The notes beneath the pieces were generated by a model. It saw only the letters and a program-made list of their open reading frames with translations, searched no databases and was not told the DNA's origin. Position numbers and translations under genes: made by a program. A stretch of DNA of 64,000 nt, taken from Smallanthus sonchifolius. Lineage: Eukaryota; Streptophyta; Magnoliopsida; Asterales; Asteraceae. Shown here one piece after another: positions 1 to 9,849 of this stretch (position 1 is its first letter; every line of letters begins with the position of its first letter). Location: the NCBI GenBank assembly GCA_023525975.1, contig CM042034.1, positions 1,991,501 through 2,055,500 of the forward strand, given 5' to 3'.

Positions 1-1384
1 CGAATTTGTCAGCCGACCCATTTTCTAAACCACTTTCTGCATCATCAGGCATAGCTTTGGTCAGAACTTCTGTCGACTGAGCTACATCTCCCTCCAAACC
101 AACTACAGAATCCTTTTCTACATCATTCAAAGCAGTCTTGACCACCACAGGCTCAACTTCTTGACCTGCATAATCAACTTCCTTCTCTACATCCTCAACA
201 TCCAAAGGTGAAAACTTGCTATCAGTTACCCCAACAACCTCCTTATCCACCACCTCTTCCAAAACAGAACTCATCTTCTCAGACAAACCAGACTCATCAG
301 TTGCTGCCACAACACCACCATCTTCTTCCACCTTTGTAACTACCGCCACCCCGGCCACTCCAGGTAGCGGCAAATCAACATTAACAGCTTCCACAGCAGA
401 ATCACCTTCGGAGGTCACCTTCACATCCTTTGCATCAACAGATTCTAAAACAGGCGTTCCATCATCAATCTTAGTAACCACCGCCACCCCCGCCATTCCT
501 GGCAGCGGCAAATCGACATCTATGGCTTCCACAACAGAATCACCTTCAGGGGTCACCTTCACATCTTCTGCATCAACAGATTCTAAAACAGGTGTTTCAT
601 CATCGACCTTAGCAGCAACCAAATCAACATCTCTAGCCTCCACAACAGAACCACCTTCAGAAGTAACATTCACATCATTCACAACATCAGATTCTAACTC
701 AGGTGTTTCAACAACAGGATTACTTTCTTCAGAACCACCAACTAACAACACATCCTCATCATCATCATCTTCCACTTCAACTTCAACCTCTTCTGTGTTT
801 GTAACCACAACCACACCTGGTGCAGGTGTATCAACCTTTATCTCCTCCACAATTGAATCTCCCTCTGTGGTAGTCCTAACACCATTAGCTACAACCACTT
901 CTTCACCTGTCACGGCCTTTGACACAACTTCATCAACAAAATCTTCCTTTTTCTCACCAACCTTGTCTCCTTCACCTCCTCCCACATCCTCATCTTTCAC
1001 CACTTCACTCAATTTCAAACTACCCCCAAATTCAGGCTTCTCAACAAACCCTAACTTATCATTTTCGGCATCATCAGTATCACCAACCTCCTCATCAACC
1101 TTCAACACAGGGAATTCAGAAGGCTCCGAAAAAGTCTCACCTTCATCTACATTCGCTAGGGTTTCTTTCTCTACCGCTAAATTCTCATCCAAAACCGTCT
1201 CGAAAGCCTCCTCCTCACCGCTAGCAAAACCCTCGGTTTCATCATCAGAACCAACGGCAACATTCAAGCTACTACTATCATCTTTGTTAACGGAATTGAC
1301 ACCATTCGTGTCGTTAACAGTTTCAATTTTATCAGAAGAAACAGAAGCAAAACCTGAGAGAGACGCATCTTCCTTTGAGTCCAT
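1..1384 (-). CDS. TOC159: Toc159 chloroplast preprotein receptor, N-terminal acidic domain (partial)
   Basis: The reading frame starts at the ATG at 1384-1382 and stays open to the left edge (461 codons), so the gene continues outside the window. The protein begins MDSKEDASLSG and is strongly acidic, with stretches such as EVEVEVEDDDDEDV and few aromatic residues. This fits the A domain of Toc159, the GTP-dependent receptor at the chloroplast outer envelope that binds transit peptides of photosynthetic preproteins. Repeated modules of the type EGDS-V-EA-VD-P-PG-AVVTK match the A-domain modules (VDVAKPGVVVVG type) of Arabidopsis Toc159, which argues against Toc132/Toc120. The GTPase (G) and membrane (M) domains are not visible. 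An overlapping plus-strand Ser/Thr-rich frame is only the antisense shadow. No intron is seen. Confidence 0.88.
   Translation of the reverse strand, partial: MDSKEDASLSGFASVSSDKIETVNDTNGVNSVNKDDSSSLNVAVGSDDETEGFASGEEEAFETVLDENLAVEKETLANVDEGETFSEPSEFPVLKVDEEVGDTDDAENDKLGFVEKPEFGGSLKLSEVVKDEDVGGGEGDKVGEKKEDFVDEVVSKAVTGEEVVVANGVRTTTEGDSIVEEIKVDTPAPGVVVVTNTEEVEVEVEDDDDEDVLLVGGSEESNPVVETPELESDVVNDVNVTSEGGSVVEARDVDLVAAKVDDETPVLESVDAEDVKVTPEGDSVVEAIDVDLPLPGMAGVAVVTKIDDGTPVLESVDAKDVKVTSEGDSAVEAVNVDLPLPGVAGVAVVTKVEEDGGVVAATDESGLSEKMSSVLEEVVDKEVVGVTDSKFSPLDVEDVEKEVDYAGQEVEPVVVKTALNDVEKDSVVGLEGDVAQSTEVLTKAMPDDAESGLENGSADKF
343..618 (-). repeat. 138-bp tandem repeat inside the Toc159 A domain
   Basis: Two adjacent units (343-480 and 481-618) are nearly identical and exactly 138 bp (46 codons) apart, so the frame is kept. 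A shorter, more diverged third unit follows at about 619-720, and a PAPGVVVV-type module lies near 800-870. Each unit encodes a VKVT-EGDS-VEA-VDLPLPG-AGVAVVTK module. Confidence 0.85.
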
Positions 1385-2030
1385 GGATTCCGAAATTCTC
1401 CAGCAGCCGTGGAACGTGAAATCGAATCGAATCGAGGAAGAAGATGAAATTAGACAAATTAGGGTTTATGAATTGAAGGATAAGGATTTAGATATGGAGT
1501 GAGATAAGGTTTTCGTCGAGAGGGACGAATGAAATCCTTAGCAGCCGCTACACACAAGTATTTGTTTGGTAGGGGAGGGGGGGTTTGGGGCTTTTTGTTG
1601 CTGGGCTTTCATCGAGAAGCCGATTTGACGGATTTACCCCTGCTTGCCACGTGAGTGGGAGAGATTATTTAGATGTTGTTTGGTTAGAACTTTGATACTT
1701 TAGGTGTTTGGTATGAGGAGAGAATATAAAAATGGGAATGAATACCCTAAAATCAAGGATGGTATGAATTAGAAGTGTGTATTGTTTAAATCAAACTATA
1801 AAAAACCAAATTTGGATTACGAATTTGAGTTCGGTTTTTTAATAGGGTTAGCATTCGAACTGAATTTTAATTCGGTTTTCTAATTGAATACAAATTTGTG
1901 CTTTTTCGAATCGATTTGAATTGAATATTTGATTTCGATTTATATATTGTTTATTTTATTTTATTTAAAAAAAAAACCATCAATGATAAGAAGTCCCATA
2001 AGGCCATAAAACACAACTCCCAAAGGGAAA
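1385..2030. other. TOC159 5' UTR, promoter and upstream spacer
   Basis: No gene is visible. The part next to 1384 should be the 5' UTR and promoter of TOC159, read leftward. A G-rich tract lies at about 1569-1592. From about 1800 to 1960 there is AT-rich sequence with repeated 'aattcggttt' phrases like those in the hAT-type elements elsewhere in the window, but no clean termini were found. Confidence 0.5.
1648..1653. promoter_or_regulatory. G-box (CACGTG) upstream of TOC159
   Basis: The palindrome CACGTG sits in the context GCCACGTGAG, about 264 bp upstream of the TOC159 start codon. G-boxes bind bZIP and bHLH (HY5/PIF-type) factors and are common in light-regulated plastid genes. Its use here is inferred from position only. 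Confidence 0.4.
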
Positions 2031-2270
2031 TTACATAGAGATAAAAGGCAAACGGGCAACAAGTTGCGCCGCCAACCCTTTTTGAATAGCAAAACCAAGT
2101 CTTTTAAAAACTACATTTACAGATCTTGGGGTCATAACATTACTATGCATGACCCGCTGTACTCGGTTAAGTAACTTCACGGCCTCTGGTGCAAGGAAAC
2201 CAAAAGTGTCAAAAGCAAATGGTATAAACACGTGTTGGTTGTCAAAACACGCTTTCTCGTGTTTGGTCAC
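2031..2270 (-). pseudogene. Transposon-derived ORF fragment
   Basis: A 79-codon frame contains HVFIPFAFDTFGFLAPEAV and AIQKGLAAQLVARLPF. I recognise these phrases as a conserved C-terminal segment found in many copies in plant genomes next to reverse-transcriptase-like sequence, but I cannot name the protein with certainty. There is no promoter or upstream exon. A second, more degraded copy lies at about 40707-40780, which supports a repeat origin. Confidence 0.5.
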
Positions 2271-3031
2271 TTTGCTCGAAGTTTGGTCGCTTTATTTTTG
2301 TCTCGAAATTTTGTTTATTTGAATTAATACATATTTGAATTTTTGGATTTATGTTGGTTTTTCTAATGTTGTTTCAATTTTTCAATTTGAATAATCTATA
2401 AAACTCGAAAATTGACTTGATGAATACCCCTAGTTGGGTTTATAAAAAAAATACAAGTGTTTCAAACAGTTTTCTTGCACCTTCTTCCTATTCGTTTCTA
2501 TCACTGATACTTTTTTCTAATATATGTCAGCCATCGATACTTCTAACCAACCCCTTCCCTCATCAATCATTCATTCATTATCTCAAGTTTTTTTAAATTT
2601 AACAAATCCACACAACCTCCTTGTGTAGTTGTGTCCAAGATCAAACACTTTTGAGTTACTGATTTGTTGCCATCACTCGTTGGTTGACCTTTTAGTATTG
2701 TCGTCGCTACGCTTCATGATTATCGTCACCATCATCATGCCTCCCTGCTCAAACATCATTTCAAAGGAATTTTTTTCCTTATTAACGAGTAAGAGATCTT
2801 TGGATAAAATCAAATTCTATGTTTAGGGTTGATATTGCTACCTATAAGTACTTAACAAGGTCGGTGACTAACTCAAAAGCATATGTTATTATATTTATAA
2901 TTATGTTAGAATATCGTGTATTAAACAAGTTGATTAAATGTAATATTATATACTTAGTAATAAAAAAATAATGTTTTTAAAAATTCGTGTATTTGAGGGT
3001 TGAATGAAATATAATATAATTTGTTAACAAA
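2271..3031. other. Intergenic, no gene seen
   Basis: AT-rich sequence without a convincing frame. Around 2900-2960 a stretch ending 'atacttagtaata' resembles the sequence near 8705-8770 and looks like an old Helitron remnant. Confidence 0.5.
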
Positions 3032-3365
3032 TCTATACTATATAATAAATAAAGGTTTTTTAGTGCCACTTGTCGCCTCCATATTCATTCTCACCATTCT
3101 TTTTCCGCTTCTCTCTCTTATTTAATGCACTTCCATCTTTTAATAATAATATATTTTTAAATAAAATACTAATTATACTAATAAAAATATTTATTTTTAA
3201 TTATATTTTTATTAAAAAAAACTTTGAAATTTAATTATATAACTTTTATTTCAATCAAATAGTAATGAAAGTTAAATTATATTTTTGAAACCCAATTATA
3301 TATTAATTTTTACATATTTTAAGTTTGTTTCTATACTTAGTATATGTAATATTTTTTTACACATG

Positions 3366-3401
<36 letters not shown>

Positions 3402-3462
3402 ATTTAAAAATTTTATATATTGATGTTTTTCACCCCGTGTGTAGACACGAGATCTAAACTAG
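3032..3462 (+). mobile_element. Non-autonomous Helitron (complete)
   Basis: The element starts with TCTATACTATATAATAAAT and ends with CTAG, inserted exactly between an A (3031) and a T (3463). A short 3' hairpin (CCGTGTGTAGACACG) lies just before the end. 5'-TC, 3' hairpin, CTRR end and A/T insertion without target duplication are the Helitron signature. The body has no coding capacity and includes a (TA)n run near 3370-3400. Related copies lie at 25350, 26042, 29956, 47088, 58100 and 58551. Confidence 0.82.
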
Positions 3463-3671
3463 TACACTAATCAAAATATGTTTTTTTTTAAATATACTTT
3501 GTGTGAGTGTCTAACAAAGAGAACAATAACAGAATAAGTGTTTATGAATTACATAGAGATAGAGAATACGATGTGAGAGATTAAACCAAATTTAAAGATA
3601 ATTTTAGAGAAAGACGATATTTACTTAAATTATATAGAATGATGTAACTACTTTCAATGTTATGTTATATC

Positions 3672-4187
3672 TAGGGTTGTAAACGAATCGAACGTTTAAC
3701 GAACAGTTCGTGAACCGTTTGGTGAGAATTTCGTTTACGTTCGTTCGTTTAATAAATGAACGAACCTGAACAAGAAATTCCGTCCGATTAACTAAATGAA
3801 CGAACATGAACAGAGGTCTCGTTCGTTCAATTGTGTTCGTGAACGTTCGTTTATTAAGGTTTATTCGTTTATGTTTGTTTACGTTCGTGTTCGTTCATGT
3901 GTCGTTTGTTTATGTTGTTTATTAAAGATTTTTGTATATTTCTCTTTTATTTTATCTAAACCTTTTATATTCTTTAATTTTTATTTTATTTTTTACCCTA
4001 AAATTAACTAAGTAAAGTAAGTTCGATACAATTCGGTTTCGTTCGTGAACAAATCCATTTCTTAATGAACGAACACGAACATGAAATTTCGTTCGGTTAG
4101 TGTTCCTAAACCGTTCATAAACAAGTTAAATGTTTAACGAACGAACACGAACAAGGCTTCGTTCGGTTCGGTTCGTTTACAACCCTA
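3672..4187. mobile_element. hAT-type MITE, 516 bp
   Basis: Terminal inverted repeats TAGGGTTGTAAACGAA are flanked by a perfect 8-bp direct repeat GTTATATC (3664-3671 and 4188-4195). An 8-bp target duplication with this TIR indicates the hAT superfamily (Ac-like). The interior carries many GAACGAAC/GTTCGTTC motifs in both orientations, likely subterminal transposase-binding repeats. Short frames inside are not genes. Confidence 0.9.
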
Positions 4188-4195
4188 GTTATATC

Positions 4196-6448
4196 CTTAT
4201 AACTGAATTTAATCTATATTTGTAACTTTTTATATTGCATTCGATGTTTTCGTATTTTCTATTGTTTGTTTGGTCCAAACAATGCATTCACCGCCTAAAA
4301 GCCAATTGTGTATCTTTACAAAGTTGGTTGTGAGTTGTGACAATAAATGTAGGACGGCATAAACAAAATTGCAATTTATCAAATGTTGTGATTGATGGCA
4401 TTTTTGTTATATAGTTAATAGTTGTACATACATAAGTATTTATGTACTACACACATATGACATGAATATATTTCGTATGTATGATATAATATCTAAGTTA
4501 TATATGTTATCTTACAAACAAACACACCTACCAAAATCTCACTTAAAAAGTAGGGTCTCAGAGAAGGATAAGATGAGGGTAAACCTTCCCATTACCCCAA
4601 ATGGTAAAGAGGTTGCACACAAAGAGACCACCGACTCGAAAAACATACAAAACATGCATGCAATAGACAACCAATAACAAATATCAAGTATCAAAAGCAT
4701 ATATAGGAACAAGTCATAGAAGTCCGTACCATAAGCATACAGAAAGAGCAGCAAGCATAATAGCCCATAAATCTAAAGTTGTGAAGCATACAAGAATCAC
4801 ATGTAACATGAATCAAGTAGTAATAACATATACAAGAACAATAAGACATACAAATATGTGTCATAACCATATAGAAACACCACTATGACATACAAGTCTC
4901 TTATGCTAAACTACATAAGACTAGAGTCACCGTAAGACTAGAGGTCTACCTACAACTAAGGGCAAACCTAACACCTACGACTAAAAGCAACCTAAAGGTA
5001 GCCTAAGTGAACTACCAGTGAAGTGACGAATCCTCACCAAAGAGGAAGCCTATACTCCTCTAGAAATCTCTAACCTTTATCCGGCATCTCCAAAAACTCC
5101 TATCAATAAGTTATATATGTATCTAACTATTAACTATAAACATCAATTTAATTTTTAAAGGCAAGACGGTCATTTAAATCAAATAGTTAATGTACTCGAA
5201 GTTACATCTTATTAGCCACCGCATTGCTTAGATACACGTAAGTAGTAAAGATTTGTAAAAAAATCACTAATAGTTGTCAAATCAATAAGTAAGAACTAAT
5301 CCCATTCAAATTCATAGGGTGGAGAGAGTCCAATTTTACACGTATGTTTTTTTGGACGGTAATTTGGATTACTGACGGGTCATTGACCCATATTTTTTTT
5401 ATACGTAAGTAGGAACTAATTCCATGCATGAAGGTTATAAATCAAAAGGGTGGAGGGAGTCCACTCGGTACTCACCGTCGGAAATATCTCCCAAGCCAAC
5501 AAAGCTCCGGGAATGGCTCGGGAGGTTGCTGTCAATTTGATAAATATTTTATGAAAGAATGTGAAAGGATGTCGGGAAGAGAGTGGGAATACCATCTCCC
5601 CTCTATCGGGAAGCGGTACCGAAGTGCACTCCCGCAAATACTTCCATCACCCTAAATATTAGTTAAATACTTCCATCACCCTATATATTAGTTGTATGAT
5701 TCTCTTTTATTAATTAATTAAAATAAAATTACGTAACGAAATTTAAAAGCAAAAGGGAGCGTGAAGTCAGAATAAAAGTTTGTTTCGATATATGACAAAA
5801 AAAAATATCGTTGAGGATTGGATTTTCCTCATTTTCCTTTCAAATTCCTCATGCACATAAGTTTGGTTCTAATTCAAGTGCCCTTATCCTTCAATATTCC
5901 ATCTTTTATATAATTAATTGTAATTTTTTAAAGATATCAAACATTTTAGCTTTTGTATGTTCTATTTCTATATTAATAGTTAGGTTAAAAATTCATGTGA
6001 TACACGTGTTGAATAAATCCAACTTGTTATAAATCAGTCGTTTCTATGAATATTTGTATGTTGAACGTCATCAAACATTAATGAAATAAGAAATAATGAA
6101 GATTTAAGAACTATAAATAACATATAATGAAAATTTAAAAATTATAAAATTATATTTTAAGATAAGATATAATTGAATTCTTTTTATAATTTAGTAAGTT
6201 TTCATAAAAAGTCATTAGTTACATTTTCTCTTTTTATCTTTTATAAACTATTTAATTTACAATTAGTTACAATTTTATTTTATCTTAAACAACTTGGTAA
6301 ACAGTTGCGTACCTTTCAAATCAATTTTCGTCGTTAATTTGATTTAATGCTCTTATGAAAGCAACAAAGCGTAAAAGACAACAGAATGAAAATAACATAT
6401 TGTTTTTAATATATAAAAAATCTCACATCAAGGTGCAAAGTAGATTTA
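4196..6448. other. Intergenic, no gene seen
   Basis: No coding region supported. About 5447-5653 may be a small MITE, because its ends read AGGGTGGAGGGAGT and, inverted, AGGGTGATGGAAGT; no target duplication was found. The last 'acttccatcaccct' phrase occurs twice (near 5640 and 5670). The rest is AT-rich. Confidence 0.45.
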
Positions 6449-6675
6449 CTAGAGGTGAACAAAAAAAACCGATTTATATTTTATAAACCAGAACCGGTTT
6501 AGAAACAGACCCGAACAAAAAACAGAACCAGTTTGTAACCAGATAGGCCGAAACCGGCCAAAACTTCTCTAAGGACTAATTTTATACTGTTCAAACCCTC
6601 CTCAAAAACCAGTTTTGATTTTTCTTAATCAAACCCAAACCAGTTTAGGGTTTGAAACCAATTTATGCATCTATA
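6449..6675. mobile_element. Degraded hAT-like element carrying AACCGGTTT motifs
   Basis: The left end resembles TAGAGGTGAACAAA and the right end reads TTTATGCATCTATA, roughly inverted. The interior repeats 'aaccggttt/aaaccagttt'. It belongs to the same family as the intact element at 6821-7706, but no target duplication is visible, so the borders are approximate. Confidence 0.4.
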
Positions 6676-6820
6676 GGGTGATTGGGAATTTGTGATGACA
6701 TGAAAGATGAAAGTGTATGATTCATTAAATCAGGCCCAAGTGAGATTGCAAACACAAATGGACTTGGTCAAAAAGTCAAAACTAAAAGATTTGTAGTGAT
6801 CCATATTGGGTGGTTACGCC

Positions 6821-7706
6821 TAGAGGTGCACAAACCGGGTTTTTGAACCGAACCGGTTCCAAATCGGTCCGAACCGGTTTGGTCAACGCAATTGTTAAAC
6901 CGGTTTTGACTAAAACCGGTTCGGGTTAAACCGGTTTATCATATATAAAATCTCGAACCTGTTGAACCGGTTCAGTTCGGTTCTGGACTGGTTCGGGTTG
7001 GTGAACCGGTTTAAACCGGTTTTTTAAAAAAAAAATTAATAAATTAAATTAAAAAATAAATATTTAACAAATAAAAACATAAAGTTCAACGTTTATTCAT
7101 TTTTTAGGAGTTCGAAAATTACAAAACATTACAAATTAAAATTACAATACGAGAAAAAGAAAAATATATTTTTATTTTTTGGAGTGTTTTTGCAACAAGC
7201 ACGTTCCAACCCGTTAGACATCTCACATAGATCGTAGTTTGACCAAATTGCGGGGTTCCTCGTTGTTGGTATGATTTTCACAACGCTAACTTCGGAAGAG
7301 GAAACACCAAAACTTGAAGAACCTGCCATAGCGTTTTTTGAGCGTTTTCGAGCGCTTTTTTTACAAACGAGAGTGTAAAGAGCGGGTTTGAGAAGTGTGA
7401 TTTAACCAAAACACCCACTACCTATTTATAATGTGTTTGGGGGTTAAAATGGGTAAAAAACGGTCAAAAATTGGTTCTAACGGCTAGTTCGATTTTGTGA
7501 CCGTTAAACCGGTTTAAACCGGTTTACCAAACCGGTTCACAAAAAACCGGTCTTAAACCGTTCGTCGCGAAAATGTCTTAAACCGGTTGTAAACCGGCGG
7601 TTCCTACCGGTTTGAAACCGGTTCACAAAAAACCGGTTCTTGGACGGTTCGGTCTCCGGTTCCGAACCGGTTTGGATTTCCAAACCGGTTTTTTTGTGCA
7701 CCTCTA
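6821..7706 (-). mobile_element. hAT element with TAGAGGTGCACAAA termini, 886 bp
   Basis: Perfect inverted termini TAGAGGTGCACAAA and a perfect 8-bp target duplication GTTACGCC (6813-6820 and 7707-7714). Both ends are packed with ACCGGTTT and AAACCGGT motifs, the pattern of subterminal transposase-binding sites. The centre keeps a fragment of the transposase first exon on the minus strand (7129-7329), so the element is a deletion derivative of an autonomous copy. Confidence 0.92.
7129..7329 (-). pseudogene. hAT transposase N-terminus, BED zinc-finger remnant
   Basis: A 66-codon frame begins MAGSSSFGVSSSE and contains NPAIWSNYDLCEMSNGLERA followed by CC. The W--YDL-EMSNG--RA-CK pattern is the start of a BED-type zinc finger as found in plant hAT transposases. 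The second Cys/His half and the catalytic domain are missing; the frame ends in a Lys/Asn-rich tail. It lies inside the hAT element at 6821-7706. Confidence 0.6.
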
Positions 7707-7866
7707 GTTACGCCCACAACTATAGTGCTATTTGGGCCATAAATAGCAGATTTGATGAATGTACCAATAGAGGCCCACATAAAACCCGGTTACGATACTC
7801 GAACTGGTTTTTTTAACCGGTTTCTTTTTTATCGATTTTTAACTGGTTAACCCGTGCCTAGCAAAG

Positions 7867-8147
7867 TTGATTCAAAATACTCTCCAACTACATTATCATC
7901 ACGGAAGTCGTACTACTCTTAGACGTGATTTTTTTAGAAATGTAGAAAAGGCTAAAAAACAATTAATTTTAGGTTTTGAAAATTTAAAAACCGATGTTAA
8001 CTTAACTACCGATGCTTGGTCGGCTCCACATAGTATACTGAATCGTACCATATTGGGTTAATCCCAAAACGTGGCAAATGATGAAGCGTACATTACGTTT
8101 AAATTATTTGAATTTTCGTGTGATTTTTTAGGGCCACGTGTGTACTT
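7867..8147 (+). pseudogene. hAT transposase catalytic-region fragment
   Basis: The frame to 8061 contains SRTTLRRDFFRNVEKAK and NLTTDAWSAPH, matching the plant hAT signature around the first catalytic aspartate (LTTDAWSAPHG). After a stop, codons near 8056-8147 still read NPKTWQMMKRT and FKLFEFS, the region that normally follows. Both ends are truncated. It lies 160 bp beyond the hAT element at 6821-7706, on the opposite strand to that element's BED remnant, so the two need not come from one copy. Confidence 0.65.
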
Positions 8148-9849
8148 TTAGAAATAATATACGTGTGCATAAATATTTTTAGAACAAAGGATACATCAAA
8201 TTTTATATTTTTAAAAAATTTATATAAAATGTTTGATCATATCCACTCTCACATGCAATGCTGCGAGTTTGGTATAGTTGTTGTATGACTAGGTTATGTA
8301 TGCATATATTATGTTAAAGACTAGTTAGTTCTCATATATATGTCTGATAATTGATATATGCTAGTTATTAATTGATTTTGCAAGTAAATCACTTCATTCT
8401 CACGCCAATGAAAACCTTAATTCTCATTATTTGGTTTACATGATTATGATTTTCACTAATTGATCTTGAAAACACACTTACTTTATTGTAAATATTGTGC
8501 AAATATAATTGGCAAATTTACTGTACTGAAATACACACTTTTTATCTTCCACATTTTAATTTACTTTGAATAAGTGAGTTTGTTCTTGCTTGTCATTATG
8601 CCATTTAAACCCACTATAAATGTTGGTATGAATCATAAATTCACTTGATGAATGTTACAAAGTTTGAGTTTTATAATTGGTATGCGGTTGTATATTACTG
8701 TATACTAGGTTAGAAACTCGGTGCATTACACAAGTTGAATAAATTTGATGTTACATATACTTAGTAATACAGAATTATGTATTACATAGTTTTTTAATAT
8801 AATTTCTAGAAACATTACATAGTTATTTTTTAAAAATGATTTATAAAAAGAATGAAAGAAATGTTTAATTTATAAAAATGTTTTATGAATAAACCTATTT
8901 TCTTAAAAATTAATAGAATTATAGAAATCTTTGAAGAGAGAAGCAGAAAACAAAATACTATGAAAACAATTAAATAATTTGTATAATCAATAGAAAAGAG
9001 TGACATAAAAAGACTAAGGATGCACAGAATATTGATAAGTGTCTCACCAAAACTTTATGATTTATCCAAAAAAATATGACATAATGATAGCAATGTATGT
9101 ATGAAAGATGTTCTCAAGTCCAATGATAAACAAAAAATATAAATTTAAAAGCTGAATTAGAAAATGTCCCGGAAAAGAAAAACATTCTTGATGATACAAA
9201 ATTTGGATCTTGCCAATTCATGTGTTACTCGGTCCCATACTGTGCTCTCGTGACCTAAAATTTATTTTTCCATAACGTTTAAAAATAGTTTTTAATAATA
9301 TGAAAACAAAATTAAAAAATGACATGAATTACTATTTATAGTTATTTTATTTTTTTTACATGTATCAAACTTTCTAAAAATACAAAACGTGTAAAATAGG
9401 TTAGTTTGTTATATATTCGATCAACAGTAACTACCAACCTACTGAAAAAAAAATCAAAAATGTCGAAAATAAATCACCAAAATTTTCACCGATAAACAAT
9501 CGATTCCCCACAGATCTTGTCAGAAATCAAATCTATTTTGTTCATTCTCTCCTTATTTTTTTAACGGCGAACATGTAAGGTGGTGATGTCACATTTTCCA
9601 TCACATGGGAGAGTCTCGTCCAACTCCGGTCAATATATTGTCTTAACTAGGCCCACTTGGCGTCAGAATTGGACCCACCCAATACGGCCTCTTCCGGGCT
9701 TGAGGGAGAGCCGAGGCTCGAACCCTAGATCGGGTAAAACTCAGGTGCATCATCCTTAGCTAGGCCTCGTTTACATGCCGCAGAAACTAACGTAGAGAGC
9801 AAGGATTGAACCTACCTTACCACTCCACCACTTGCGTTCTTGGCAATCG
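8148..9849. other. Intergenic and TPK upstream region
   Basis: No gene seen. At 8705 (CTAG) an old Helitron-like 3' terminus appears in minus orientation, with a partial hairpin from 'aactcggtgcattacacaagtt'. About 9590-9790 is a more GC-rich repeat with 'ggctcgaaccctagatcggg', typical of dispersed plant repeats. The last 100 bp or so should contain the TPK 5' UTR. Confidence 0.45.

Noticed and set aside
216..1502. 428-codon plus-strand Ser/Thr-rich frame
   Set aside because: It is the antisense of the acidic Toc159 domain: Asp/Glu codons read backwards give Ser/Thr/Pro. The minus-strand frame has the family motifs and runs off the edge.
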